A DNA stretch of 56,338 bases from Flavimaricola sp. (GTDB lineage Bacteria > Pseudomonadota > Alphaproteobacteria > Rhodobacterales > Rhodobacteraceae): assembly GCA_029255105.1 (NCBI GenBank), contig JAQWWH010000079.1, forward strand, positions 1-56,338, written 5' to 3'. Shown in pieces: positions 8,094 to 17,066 of the stretch. Every line of letters begins with the position of its first letter. Positions within the stretch are counted from its first letter, which is position 1. The notes under the pieces were generated by a model. It was not told where the DNA came from. It saw only the letters and a program-made list of their open reading frames with translations, and searched no databases. Both the position numbers and the translations under genes were made by a program.

Positions 8094-9131
8094 ATGAGAA
8101 GAACTTTTTTGAAAGGCGCCGTGGCGTCGATCATTGCTGGAAGCACGCTGACATTTGCAGGCGTTGCAGCAGCGCAGGACGCCGCGTCATTCTATGACGG
8201 CAACGTCATCAAGTGGATTGTCCCGTACAATCCCGGCGGCGGCTACGACGAATACAGCCGCGCAGTCGCACCGTTTCTTGAAAAGTACACCGGTGCCCGC
8301 GTCGATATCGTGAACCTGCCCGGTGCCGGTGGCATGAAGGGCGCCAACGAAATCTACGATTCGCCCGCGGATGGTCTGACAATCGGCATCATCAACGGCT
8401 CTGCCATGGTGACCAACCAGATCTCCGAGATCGAAGGTGCGACCTACAACGTGGCTGACTACAGCTACCTGGGCCGCATGGTTGCCGACCTTCGCGTGCT
8501 GGTCGTCGGGGTAAATACGCCCTTCGCCTCGTTCGAGGATCTGCAGAACGCCCCCGATCCGGTCGTGATCGGCGCGACGGGCCTTGGCGGCAGCACTTAT
8601 GTGGATGCTGTGATCACCGGGCCTGCCCTTGGTGTTGAGCAGCGGGTCATCCACGGCTTTGACAACTCTTCCGACGTCCGTCAGGCGCTGTTGCGCGGTG
8701 ACGTGGCCGGTATGTGGGGCTCTTTGGGTAGCGCGCTGCAGGGTGTCGAGGATGGCGATCACATCATCGTCGCCCAATCCGACCCAGAGCGGTCGGCGCT
8801 TCTGCCCGATGTGCCCAGCGTGTTCGAATTCATCGACACCTCTGCCAACCCCGAGCAGACCCGCGCGGTCATGAACGCCTGGGATGCGCTGAACGCCGTT
8901 GGGCGTCCGGTTGCGGCACCTCCGGGTATTCCGGCTGACCGGCTTGCCTTCCTTCAGGAGGCTTTTGCCCAGGCAATGGCCGATCCGGAGTTCGTCGAGA
9001 TGATGGTCAGTGCCGAGCGTGAATTGTCCTATGTGGACGGCGCCCGGATGGCACAGATCGCTGCCACGGCGACCAACATGTCGCCCGAAGTCAAGGCGAT
9101 CATGGTTGCAGCCGTCCAAGGCGAAATCTGA
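8094..9131 (+). CDS. TTT-family (TctC/Bug) solute-binding protein, set 1
   Basis: A 345-residue periplasmic receptor for a tripartite tricarboxylate transporter. The N terminus begins MRRTFLKG, a good twin-arginine (Tat) motif, followed by a hydrophobic stretch and cleavage near VAAAQDA, so it may be exported folded. The mature protein opens with the family motif IVPYNPGGGYDEYSR and has NLPGAGG for ligand contact. TctC proteins bind carboxylates, including aromatic acids. The ribosome binding site GGGAGGAA is strong. It heads the transporter operon with TctA and TctB downstream; a 12-bp hairpin separates it from TctA, which would favour high receptor expression. Ligand unknown, probably an aromatic or hydroaromatic carboxylate from context. 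Confidence 0.9.
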   Translation: MRRTFLKGAVASIIAGSTLTFAGVAAAQDAASFYDGNVIKWIVPYNPGGGYDEYSRAVAPFLEKYTGARVDIVNLPGAGGMKGANEIYDSPADGLTIGIINGSAMVTNQISEIEGATYNVADYSYLGRMVADLRVLVVGVNTPFASFEDLQNAPDPVVIGATGLGGSTYVDAVITGPALGVEQRVIHGFDNSSDVRQALLRGDVAGMWGSLGSALQGVEDGDHIIVAQSDPERSALLPDVPSVFEFIDTSANPEQTRAVMNAWDALNAVGRPVAAPPGIPADRLAFLQEAFAQAMADPEFVEMMVSAERELSYVDGARMAQIAATATNMSPEVKAIMVAAVQGEI

Positions 9132-9144
9132 TCCGACACCAAAC

Positions 9145-9172
9145 GGGGCGGCCCTTGCAAAAGGGTCGCCCC
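9145..9172 (+). terminator. Hairpin between TctC and TctA, set 1 (attenuator or mRNA stabiliser)
   Basis: A 12-bp stem (one G-U pair) closed by a GCAA tetraloop, followed by TATCCTTCTC rather than a solid U-tract. Partial termination or 3'-end protection would raise the receptor over the membrane subunits. A similar hairpin sits at the equivalent junction in set 2. Confidence 0.55.
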
Positions 9173-9238
9173 TATCCTTCTCCAAGCACCGTTAACTCGC
9201 CCGGTCCTTTGGTGACCGGGCTCTGACAGGCAGTAACC

Positions 9239-10738
9239 ATGACCATCATCGAAGGACTGACGAGCGGCTTTTTGCAGTCGATCAGCCTCTCCGTTTTGCC
9301 GTATCTCGCCGTGGGGTCCATCTTTGGGCTTGTGATCGGTATCATCCCGGGGCTCAGCGGCCATTTCGCCATGGCGATGGCGGTCACCTTTCTTTACACG
9401 ATGGAGCCCGGAGCGGGCATTGCCTTCCTTCTGGGCGCCCACGCGACTGTGGCGCAGGGGGGCGGCCTGACTGCGATCCTGTTCAGCACGCCCGGAACCG
9501 GGCAGAACGCGGCGACCCTTCTTGATGGTCCACCGATGCGGGACAAGGGCCTGGGTGGTGTCGCTGTTGGCGCGGCAATGGCCTCGTGCTTTCTGGGCGC
9601 GACCTTCGGGGCGATCGTGCTGGCGGCGATGTTGCCGGTCCTTCGGTCGGTGGTGCTGTTCTTTGGCCCGCCAGAGGTCGTGATGATGGCCTTCCTCGCC
9701 CTCACCTTTGTCGCTGTTCTGGGCAAGGAGGATCTGGTCCGAAGCCTGATCGCGGCGCTTCTTGGGCTGTTGATGGCGATGATCGGCCTCGACAACGTCA
9801 CCAATACCGAACGCTTCACCATGGGCACGCTGTCACTGTCGGACGGTCTGTCACTGGTGCCCGTGATCCTTGGCCTTTTTGCAGTGGCCGAGATGTTTGA
9901 CCTTTGGGGCACCGGGGGGGCGCTGGCGCGCAATGTGTCCAAGCCGCTGTCGGCCCGCGAAACCCAAAAACAGATTTTTCAGGGGATCGGCCTTGCCTTC
10001 AAGAACTGGTGGCTGGTGATCCGCTGTAGCTCGATCGGGACTGTCATTGGCCTCATTCCCGGGCTGGGAAGTGCGGCGGCCTCGTTTGTGGCTTATGGGC
10101 ACGCCAAGCAGACCTCAAAGGACAAGGAGTCCTTTGGCAAGGGCAACATCGAAGGGATCATCGGGCCCGAGTCTGCAAACGACGCGGTCGAAGGCGGGGC
10201 GCTTGCCTCGACCATCGCGTTCGGTATTCCGGGCAGCTCTTCGATGGCGATCCTGCTGAGCGGTCTGTTCATTCTGGGTCTGGAAACTGGCCCCCGCATG
10301 CTGAACCAGCATGTCGACATCGTCTTTATCATGATCTTCACGATCATCATCGGTAACCTGATCGGCACAATCGTCGGCATGTTCCTGGTCAACCCGCTAA
10401 GTCGGGCGACCTCGATCCGGGCTGAGGTGATGGTGCCGGTGCTGATGGCCGTCATCGTGACGGGGGCCTATGCCACCGACCGGTCGATGTTCGATATCGG
10501 CGTTGCGGTGTTCTTTGGCATCATCGGCTACATGATGAAGGTGCTGAACTATTCGCGGGCCGCCATGCTGATCGGCTTTGTTCTGGGATTTTCTCTGGAA
10601 AAGAACCTTTACCTGTCGCTCCTGCTGGACGGTAACTTCTTCTTCCTGCAGCCGATCCCCGCCGCCCTTGGGCTGATCACGATCGGTTTCCTTGCCTACA
10701 ACATCTGGGGCATTGCCCGCGACGCAAAGAAGGGCTGA
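9239..10738 (+). CDS. TTT-family large permease subunit TctA, set 1
   Basis: A 499-residue inner-membrane permease with about 11-12 hydrophobic segments, the standard length for TctA. Conserved family motifs are visible: IIPGLSGHFAM near the N terminus, FSTPGTGQNAAT, the second-repeat LIPGLGSAAASFVAYG, and GPESANDAVEGG followed by FGIPGSSSMA. It couples proton or sodium entry to uptake of the ligand delivered by TctC. It lies downstream of its receptor gene and 3 bases before the TctB gene, so A and B are cotranslated. The ribosome binding site is weak (CAGGCAG), consistent with lower expression than the receptor. Confidence 0.93.
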   Translation: MTIIEGLTSGFLQSISLSVLPYLAVGSIFGLVIGIIPGLSGHFAMAMAVTFLYTMEPGAGIAFLLGAHATVAQGGGLTAILFSTPGTGQNAATLLDGPPMRDKGLGGVAVGAAMASCFLGATFGAIVLAAMLPVLRSVVLFFGPPEVVMMAFLALTFVAVLGKEDLVRSLIAALLGLLMAMIGLDNVTNTERFTMGTLSLSDGLSLVPVILGLFAVAEMFDLWGTGGALARNVSKPLSARETQKQIFQGIGLAFKNWWLVIRCSSIGTVIGLIPGLGSAAASFVAYGHAKQTSKDKESFGKGNIEGIIGPESANDAVEGGALASTIAFGIPGSSSMAILLSGLFILGLETGPRMLNQHVDIVFIMIFTIIIGNLIGTIVGMFLVNPLSRATSIRAEVMVPVLMAVIVTGAYATDRSMFDIGVAVFFGIIGYMMKVLNYSRAAMLIGFVLGFSLEKNLYLSLLLDGNFFFLQPIPAALGLITIGFLAYNIWGIARDAKKG

Positions 10739-10741
10739 ACC

Positions 10742-11281
10742 ATGAGCGATCCTAGCAAAAAAGTGCAGCGTCACGAGGACGGAAGCCGGGTCAAGTCGAC
10801 CTCCTACGCCCTTGAGATCTGTTTCCTGGCCTTTGTCTTTGTCGTTGTCCTTGCGGCATTTATCGAGGCGTTCAATTACAAGCTTGTCTCATCGCGCACG
10901 CCGTTCGTGATCATGACCCCCTTGCTGATCCTTGTGGTCTGGCATGGGGTAAGGCTGATGAACCCGGACGCCTGGCGCGAGGTCAAGTTTCACGCGGGGT
11001 CCGCCATTTCGGGGCGCTATCCGCTGTTCAACAAGCTCGTGGGCCTGTCGCTGGCCTTCGTGGCGCTTGGGATGATCATCTACGCCTTTGGCCACTACAT
11101 CGGCATCTTTGTATTCATGCTTTTCCTGATGAAGGTCATGGGCAAGGAAAAGCTGTTGCTTGCGCTGATCGTCTCTGTGGTGGCGACCGGCGTCATTTTT
11201 GTGTTGTTCGAGAAGGGCTTCAACATCGAACTCTACCGTGGGCTGCTGTTCCGGTACATGGCCGGATACCGGGTATTTTGA
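10742..11281 (+). CDS. TTT-family small membrane subunit TctB, set 1
   Basis: A 179-residue membrane protein with four predicted hydrophobic segments and a charged N terminus, as usual for TctB (DUF1468). The final segment and YRGLLFRYM tail are typical; the TctB of set 2 ends with a matching YRGLLFGKG. It completes the C-A-B transporter set and begins 3 bases after TctA. It is followed 18 bases later by the bicupin gene, so the transporter and the catabolic genes behind it are probably one transcript. Confidence 0.88.
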   Translation: MSDPSKKVQRHEDGSRVKSTSYALEICFLAFVFVVVLAAFIEAFNYKLVSSRTPFVIMTPLLILVVWHGVRLMNPDAWREVKFHAGSAISGRYPLFNKLVGLSLAFVALGMIIYAFGHYIGIFVFMLFLMKVMGKEKLLLALIVSVVATGVIFVLFEKGFNIELYRGLLFRYMAGYRVF

Positions 11282-11299
11282 TGCCGAAAGGACCGCATC

Positions 11300-12511
11300 A
11301 TGCATGACGAAATGGACGGTAAGGTCCACTGGCACGAGCCGGTGGCCGAAAAGCGGGCGGGGCACGGCACCTTTGGGCAGCCGATGTCAGACTACGACCG
11401 CTTTATGGCCGAGGATGACGTGCCGGTGTTTCGGGGCGTCGGCCTGCGCAGCGTCAAGGACCTGCCATTGGCCGATTGGCCCCGCGTCGGTGGGCGCGGG
11501 CATTACATCCAGTTGCACGGGACCGAAGGAAAATGGGGCTGCTTTGTCGTCGAGATCCCGGCCGCCGGGGCGCTGATCCCGGAAAAGCATGTCTATGAAG
11601 AGATCTTCCTGGTCGTCGAAGGGCGTGGCACGACTGAGGTCTGGCTGGAGGAAGGTGGCCCCCGCCATGTGTTTGAATGGCAGGCAGGATCGCTGTTTTC
11701 GATCCCGGTCAATGCGATGCACCGGCTGGTCAACGCCACCAACAAGCCTGCCTTGCTGATCGCGGGCACGACGGCACCGAACCTGATGAACCTGGTGGGC
11801 AACACCGATTTCATCTTCAACACGCCCTATGTGTTTGCCGACCGCTACTCTGATGCCGCCGACTTCTATCGCCCGTCCGAGGATGTAGAGCCTGATCCGA
11901 TCCGGGGGCTGGCGATGCGCCGCACCAATCTTGTGCCGGATGTTGTGCATTGTGAACTGCCGCTCGATAACCGGCGGTCGCCGGGCTACCGGCGGGTAGA
12001 GCCGTTCATGACCGGCAACAAGTTTTACCTGTGGCTGGGGCAGCATGAAACAGGCCGCTATTCAAAGGCGCATGCCCATACCTCGGCTGCGGTGCTGATC
12101 TGTGTGAAGGGAGCGGGATACACCTATACCTGGCCCGAAGAATGCGGGGTCAATCCCTGGCGCGACGGCTTTGCCGACAGGGTGGAAAAGGTTGAATACG
12201 GCCCCTTTGGAATGGTCAGCGCCGCACCCGGCGGGGCGCGCTGGTATCACCAGCATTTCAACACCTCTTCCGAACCCTTCAGGCTGTCAGCCTGGTTCGG
12301 CCCGCATCACCCCAGCCTTGTGACCGGCCTACCGCCGGGGGAAAAACAGACGGACTACACCGCCATGGACGTGACCGAAGGCGGCACAGCAATCCCCTAC
12401 TGGATGGAAGACCCCTTCCTGCGGCAAGAATTCGAGGCGGAGATTGCCCGTAACGGCGCGACCTCGCGGATGGAGCCCAGCCGCTACGACCGCCCGAAGG
12501 ACGCCGAGTGA
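11300..12511 (+). CDS. Two-domain cupin (bicupin) protein, copy 1
   Basis: A 403-residue protein with two cupin barrels. Cupin 1 has EKHVYEEIFLVVEGRG, where the first metal histidine is replaced by Glu, and AGSLFSIPVNAMHRLVN. Cupin 2 has KAHAHTSAAVLICVKGAGY and ends its second motif with WYHQHFN, keeping more of the metal-binding histidines. Bicupins of this size include ring-cleaving dioxygenases such as gentisate dioxygenase, but this sequence is not close enough to name one. It is clearly homologous to the bicupin at 35073-36188. It overlaps the EutA-like gene by one base (TGATG), and the second bicupin also lies next to an EutA-like gene, suggesting the two proteins work together. Confidence 0.83.
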   Translation: MHDEMDGKVHWHEPVAEKRAGHGTFGQPMSDYDRFMAEDDVPVFRGVGLRSVKDLPLADWPRVGGRGHYIQLHGTEGKWGCFVVEIPAAGALIPEKHVYEEIFLVVEGRGTTEVWLEEGGPRHVFEWQAGSLFSIPVNAMHRLVNATNKPALLIAGTTAPNLMNLVGNTDFIFNTPYVFADRYSDAADFYRPSEDVEPDPIRGLAMRRTNLVPDVVHCELPLDNRRSPGYRRVEPFMTGNKFYLWLGQHETGRYSKAHAHTSAAVLICVKGAGYTYTWPEECGVNPWRDGFADRVEKVEYGPFGMVSAAPGGARWYHQHFNTSSEPFRLSAWFGPHHPSLVTGLPPGEKQTDYTAMDVTEGGTAIPYWMEDPFLRQEFEAEIARNGATSRMEPSRYDRPKDAE

Positions 12512-14004
12512 TGTCCCAGACCGTCAGCATAGAAGACAGCCCCGTCGGTGGCCGCATCTTCTTTTCCGGTGCGAGCCGGTCGCTGATGGAAGAGGACGAG
12601 ATCCAGCTGACCAGCGTGGGTATCGATATCGGGTCCTCGACGGCGCATATGATGATGTCGCGCATCACGCTGGAGCGTCTTGATACCCGCTATATCGTGG
12701 CCGACCGCGAGGTTCTTTTTGCCTCGGATGTGATGCTGACCCCCTATCTGCCCGGCGGGGACATTGATGCGGCATCGCTTGGCGCGTTCTTTGCTACCGC
12801 CTTCGCCGCCTCGGGTGTGGCGCGGGACGAGGTGGATACGGGTGCGCTGATCCTGACGGGCGTGGCAGTGCGCCGCGGCAACGCGCGGGCGATTGCCAAT
12901 CTTTTCGCCGATGAGGCAGGCCGCTTTGTCTCCGTCAGTGCCGGTGACCGGCTTGAGGCGCTGATGGCGGCCCATGGATCAGGGGCGGTCGCGGCGTCGG
13001 GCCGGGGACACACCGTCCTGAATATCGACATTGGTGGCGGCACGACAAAGCTTGCCGTCTGCCGTGGCGGACAGGTCATCGCCACCACCGCGGTTGAGGC
13101 CGGGGCCCGCCTTGTCGTCACCGATGACGATGACCGTATCGTGCGGCTAGAAGATTTCGGCGTCTTGACGGGACAGGAGATAGGCCACCCGATCGCGCTG
13201 GGCGATGTGTTGCCCCGCAAAGTCCGGGCGCGACTGGGCCTGATCATGGCGGCACGGATCGCGCGGGCGGTGCGGGGGCAGGAAAGCGACGACTGGTTGC
13301 GCCTGCCGTCATTGCCCCGGGACCTCAGCTTTGATGGGGTGATCTTTTCGGGTGGCGTGTCCGACTACATCTATGGAACGACCCAAGACCGGTTTGGCGA
13401 TCTGGGGCCTGAACTTGCCAATGCCCTGCGCGACATGGCGGGCGGTATGGGGCTGCCGATCCTGCCCCAAGTTGGCGGCATCCGGGCCACGGTGATCGGG
13501 GCCTCGCAGCACACGATACAGGTTAGCGGCAGCACCGTCTTTATTGACCCGGCCGAGGCTTTGCCACTGCGCAACGTCGCCTCGATCCGGCCGGACCTTG
13601 CCCTTGCGGGCGACACGATAGACCCGGTGGCCGTGGCTAAGGCCGTGCGCACCGCCCTGATCTCCCGCGACCTTGCAGATGGTGTCAGCCCCGTGGCGCT
13701 TGCGCTCGACTGGTCGGGGTCTGCTACGTTCCATCGGCTTGACGGTCTATGCCGGGGGCTGGTCGCAGGCCTTGCCGATGTTCTGGCGCAGGGCCATCCG
13801 ATGGTGCTGGTCGCAAACGGCGATATTGGTGGTTTGCTAGGCCTTCACCTGCGCGAGAATGACCTGCTCGACAACGGGATCGTCGCCATCGACGGCATCG
13901 AACTGTCGGAATTCGACTTCATCGATATCGGCGAGGTGATCCGCGCAACAGGGGCCGTGCCGGTCGTCATCAAGTCGCTGCTGTTTCCGGGGGATGCCAG
14001 ATGA
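12511..14004 (+). CDS. EutA-like actin-fold ATPase (ethanolamine ammonia-lyase reactivase family), copy 1
   Basis: A 497-residue protein of the EutA family, which has the actin/Hsp70 ATPase fold. Motifs are phosphate 1 VGIDIGSSTAH (about residue 37), phosphate 2 NIDIGGGTTKLAVC (about 170) and the adenosine loop FSGGVSDYIYG (about 280). Known EutA releases damaged cobalamin from ethanolamine ammonia-lyase using ATP. No EutB or EutC gene is in the window, so the partner is different or distant. The start is ATG at 12511, overlapping the bicupin stop; the upstream GTG is less likely. The downstream TctB overlaps by 4 bases. A role as chaperone or reactivator for a metal or cofactor enzyme of this pathway is inference. 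Confidence 0.85.
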   Translation: MSQTVSIEDSPVGGRIFFSGASRSLMEEDEIQLTSVGIDIGSSTAHMMMSRITLERLDTRYIVADREVLFASDVMLTPYLPGGDIDAASLGAFFATAFAASGVARDEVDTGALILTGVAVRRGNARAIANLFADEAGRFVSVSAGDRLEALMAAHGSGAVAASGRGHTVLNIDIGGGTTKLAVCRGGQVIATTAVEAGARLVVTDDDDRIVRLEDFGVLTGQEIGHPIALGDVLPRKVRARLGLIMAARIARAVRGQESDDWLRLPSLPRDLSFDGVIFSGGVSDYIYGTTQDRFGDLGPELANALRDMAGGMGLPILPQVGGIRATVIGASQHTIQVSGSTVFIDPAEALPLRNVASIRPDLALAGDTIDPVAVAKAVRTALISRDLADGVSPVALALDWSGSATFHRLDGLCRGLVAGLADVLAQGHPMVLVANGDIGGLLGLHLRENDLLDNGIVAIDGIELSEFDFIDIGEVIRATGAVPVVIKSLLFPGDAR

Positions 14005-14519
14005 CAGAACAAACACAAGACGAGGCCCCACGTTCGGTCACATCCATCTGGCCGGCGGTCATCATCATCGTCTTTGCGGCGGCGGTGTTTTGGGGGGCGC
14101 AATCCTACAGCCCGAATGCCCGCAGATTTCCAACCATGGTGGCGGGCCTCTTGTTCGTGCTGGGCTTCATTGACCTTTGGAGCCGGATGAACCTGCCGGG
14201 CCGCAACGCCATTGCGGCCTTCTGGGGCACCGGCTTTGGGCGGCGCGAGATGACCCATGTCCCCGGTTTGCGGGCGGAGCTGACAATTCTTGGTTGGGTC
14301 CTTGGCGCCTTTGCCGGAATGGCGGTCTTTGGCATCCTGATCGCGCTGCCCCTGTTTTGCCTGGCCTTCGTCTGGCGCTGGGCCCGGCAGCCTTTGCGCG
14401 TTGCACTGGCTGTCGCGCTGATGCTGTTCGTCTTTGAGTATGCGGTTTTCGAATGGCTCCTGGATTACGACCTGTACCGGGGCCTGCTGTTTGGAAAAGG
14501 TGGCCTGTCGCGCTGGTAG
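14001..14519 (+). CDS. TTT-family small membrane subunit TctB, set 2
   Basis: A 172-residue TctB (DUF1468) with four hydrophobic segments and the terminal YRGLLFGKG motif. It starts within the stop of the EutA-like gene (ATGA), tying EutA-like synthesis to transporter synthesis. In set 2 the order is B-C-A rather than the C-A-B of set 1, so this set was assembled independently rather than by tandem duplication. The receptor gene follows after 31 bases. Confidence 0.87.
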   Translation: MTEQTQDEAPRSVTSIWPAVIIIVFAAAVFWGAQSYSPNARRFPTMVAGLLFVLGFIDLWSRMNLPGRNAIAAFWGTGFGRREMTHVPGLRAELTILGWVLGAFAGMAVFGILIALPLFCLAFVWRWARQPLRVALAVALMLFVFEYAVFEWLLDYDLYRGLLFGKGGLSRW

Positions 14520-14550
14520 GCGGCCAAGATTTCACTAGGGAGGAGACACT

Positions 14551-15498
14551 ATGCGTAAGTATCTGCAACCGGGCGCGATCGCGCTCGCGGCTTTGGCGGC
14601 GACGCCCGCACTGGCCGAATTTCCGATGGATGGCGATGTAACCTTCGTCATTCCCTACAATCCGGGCGGCGGCTTTGACACCATCGTGCGGACCTTTGCC
14701 CCTGCCCTCGAAGAGGCGCTGGGTGCAACGGTCGTGCCCGAAAACATTCCGGGTGCCTCTGGCACGCGCGGCGGGCAAGAGGTCTACCGGTCTGATCCTG
14801 ATGGCTACACCATCGGCATTTTCAACATCCCTGGCCTGACCGTGTCTGAGGCGACGGATCGCGACATCGGCTTTCCGCTGTCCGACATCACCTGGATCGC
14901 CAACCTGGCAGAAGAACAGTACGGCATTGCCGTGCGCGTCGACTCTCCGATCCAGAGCGTCGCGGACCTGTGCAACATGGGCGCGCCCATCAAGCTGTCC
15001 GACACAGGCGTCGATTCCACGTCCAGCATCACTGCCGTGATCATGTTCGACATTCTGGATTGCCCGATCGTCAACGTGACCGGCTATGGCGGATCAAACG
15101 ACACCATGATCGCCGTCATGCGCGAAGAGGTGGACGCGACGCTGAAGCCCGTCGGTTCGCTTGCCAAATATGTAGAGTCCGGCGATCTGCGGATGATCTT
15201 CACACTGACCGAGGATACGGTTCTGGACGGCGTGGAGAACGCCACGGAAATCGGCCACCCCGAGCTTGCCAACTTTACGATCAACCGCGTTGTGGGCGGC
15301 CCTCCCGGTATGGACCCTGCCGTTGTCAGCATGCTGTCGGAAGCCCTTCGCGTCGCCAGCGAAAGCGCACCGGTTCAGGAATGGGCCGCTGGCTCTGGCA
15401 CGGCGCTGACCTTCATGGCGGCTGATGAGACGACCGCGATGATGTCGGCCCTGTCCGAATTCTATGTCCAGTACAAGGACCTGCTGGCTCCACAATAA
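14551..15498 (+). CDS. TTT-family (TctC/Bug) solute-binding protein, set 2
   Basis: A 315-residue periplasmic receptor with a Sec-type signal peptide (MRKYLQPGAIALAALAATPALA, cleavage before EFPMDG). The mature start VTFVIPYNPGGGFDTIVRTF and NIPGASGTRGGQEVY are family hallmarks. Unlike the set 1 receptor it has no Tat motif. Two cysteines about 21 residues apart (DLCNMG and LDCPIV) could form a periplasmic disulfide. The ribosome binding site GGGAGGAGA is strong. Ligand unknown; sequence divergence from the other two receptors implies a different carboxylate. Confidence 0.9.
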   Translation: MRKYLQPGAIALAALAATPALAEFPMDGDVTFVIPYNPGGGFDTIVRTFAPALEEALGATVVPENIPGASGTRGGQEVYRSDPDGYTIGIFNIPGLTVSEATDRDIGFPLSDITWIANLAEEQYGIAVRVDSPIQSVADLCNMGAPIKLSDTGVDSTSSITAVIMFDILDCPIVNVTGYGGSNDTMIAVMREEVDATLKPVGSLAKYVESGDLRMIFTLTEDTVLDGVENATEIGHPELANFTINRVVGGPPGMDPAVVSMLSEALRVASESAPVQEWAAGSGTALTFMAADETTAMMSALSEFYVQYKDLLAPQ

Positions 15499-15506
15499 AC
15501 AAACGG

Positions 15507-15532
15507 GGGCGCGCTGCGATTGTGGCGCGCCC
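15507..15532 (+). terminator. Hairpin between TctC and TctA, set 2
   Basis: An 8-bp GC stem, GGGCGCGC paired with GCGCGCCC, around a 10-base loop. There is no U-tract after it. It occupies the same TctC-TctA junction as the set 1 hairpin, supporting a shared role in limiting permease expression or stabilising the receptor mRNA. Confidence 0.5.
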
Positions 15533-15554
15533 AACCCGACAGGAGACGTGACCT

Positions 15555-17066
15555 ATGGGTCTGGATGCCTTGTTGTCCGCAGTGGTCGAGCTTGTCGGCG
15601 GCGGAAGCTTTCTTTACCTGCTGGCCGGCGTTTTGCTTGGCCTGTGCTTCGGGGTGATCCCGGGGCTTGGCGGGACAACGGCGCTCGCGCTTTTGATCCC
15701 TGTCACCTATGGCATGTCGTCGCTGGATGCGATGTATCTGGCCGGTGGGGTCATGGGGGCCACGTCTTTCGGTGGCTCAATCACTGCAATCCTTCTTAAT
15801 ACGCCCGGAACCGCACCCAATGCGGCGACGACCTTTGACGGCTATCCGCTGGCCAAGCAGGGCAAGGCGGGGATGGCAATCGGGGCCTCTGCCGCCGCCT
15901 CTGCGCTTGGCGGTCTGATCGGGCTGTTCACACTGCTGCTATTTATTCCGGTCGCCAAAGAGGTGGTGCTGAAATTCGGCCCGGCCGAGTTCTTTTTGCT
16001 GACCGTTCTGGGACTGGCTGCCATCGCCGTATCGGTCCGGGGCAAGCTTTTGCGCGGGCTGATCGCGGGTGGGCTGGGCCTGATCTTTGCCTTTGTCGGG
16101 TCGGACGCGATCACCGGCGACATCCGGTTTACCGGGGGCATCGACTATCTGTGGGACGGCATCCCGCTCGTCCCCACGCTGACCGGCATGTTTGCCATCG
16201 CCCAGATGATCGAACTGGCGCTCAAAGGCGGGTCGGTTGCTGGCGACGAGGCGCCGGACGCCAAAACAATGAAGATTTCGGGGGTCGGAACCGGGGTTCT
16301 GTCCGTGTTCAAGAACTGGCCTACCTTGCTGCGTGGATCGCTGATCGGAACGATCATCGGCGCGATCCCCGGGCTGGGCGGCACGGTTGCAGCATTTCTT
16401 GCCTACAGCTCCACCGTGCAGACGGACAAGGACCCCGACAGCTTTGGCAAGGGCAACATCAAGGGCGTCATCGCGCCCGAGGCCGCCAACAACGCCAAGG
16501 ACGGTGGTTCCCTCATCCCCACGGTGGCCTTTGGCATTCCGGGCAGCGCGGAAACGGCGCTTTTCCTTGCGATCCTCGTGCTGCACGGCATGAACCCGGG
16601 GCCTGCGATCCTGCTATATAATGAACGTGAGGTTTACGGCCTTATTGTTGCGCTGACCGCCTCGGCCGTCGGTGCATCCCTGATCGGTTTGCTGATCGCC
16701 CGCTGGCTGGTCCTGATCACCCGGATTGATGTGGGGATCGTCGTGCCTGTCGTGGTCGCGATCTCGCTCACCGGGGTTTATGTGCTTGAAGGCCGCATGG
16801 CCGACGTTCTTCTGACGGTCGGGATGGGGATCCTTGGGTATCTGATGATCCGGTTTGACTATCCGAGGCTGACCCTGATCATCGCCCTTGTATTGGGCGA
16901 GACGGCAGAGCGGTCGTTCCATCAGGTCATGCTGATCTCGGACGGGCAGGCGCTTGCCTTCATGCTGAACCGACCTGTCTCTGTCATCCTGATCGTGGCC
17001 ACGGTCATCACGTTCCTTCTGCCGTCACTGCGGCGGCTTCGTCAGAAAAGGGCACTTGTGAAATGA
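15555..17066 (+). CDS. TTT-family large permease subunit TctA, set 2
   Basis: A 503-residue permease with the TctA motifs GVIPGLGGTTALAL, LNTPGTAPNAATT, IPGLGGTVAAFLAY, APEAANNAKDGG and FGIPGSAETA. About 11-12 membrane segments. It forms the channel of the second transporter with the TctB and TctC genes immediately upstream. Its last four bases overlap the start of a methyltransferase gene, so the operon continues. The ribosome binding site ACAGGAGAC precedes the ATG. Confidence 0.93.
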   Translation: MGLDALLSAVVELVGGGSFLYLLAGVLLGLCFGVIPGLGGTTALALLIPVTYGMSSLDAMYLAGGVMGATSFGGSITAILLNTPGTAPNAATTFDGYPLAKQGKAGMAIGASAAASALGGLIGLFTLLLFIPVAKEVVLKFGPAEFFLLTVLGLAAIAVSVRGKLLRGLIAGGLGLIFAFVGSDAITGDIRFTGGIDYLWDGIPLVPTLTGMFAIAQMIELALKGGSVAGDEAPDAKTMKISGVGTGVLSVFKNWPTLLRGSLIGTIIGAIPGLGGTVAAFLAYSSTVQTDKDPDSFGKGNIKGVIAPEAANNAKDGGSLIPTVAFGIPGSAETALFLAILVLHGMNPGPAILLYNEREVYGLIVALTASAVGASLIGLLIARWLVLITRIDVGIVVPVVVAISLTGVYVLEGRMADVLLTVGMGILGYLMIRFDYPRLTLIIALVLGETAERSFHQVMLISDGQALAFMLNRPVSVILIVATVITFLLPSLRRLRQKRALVK

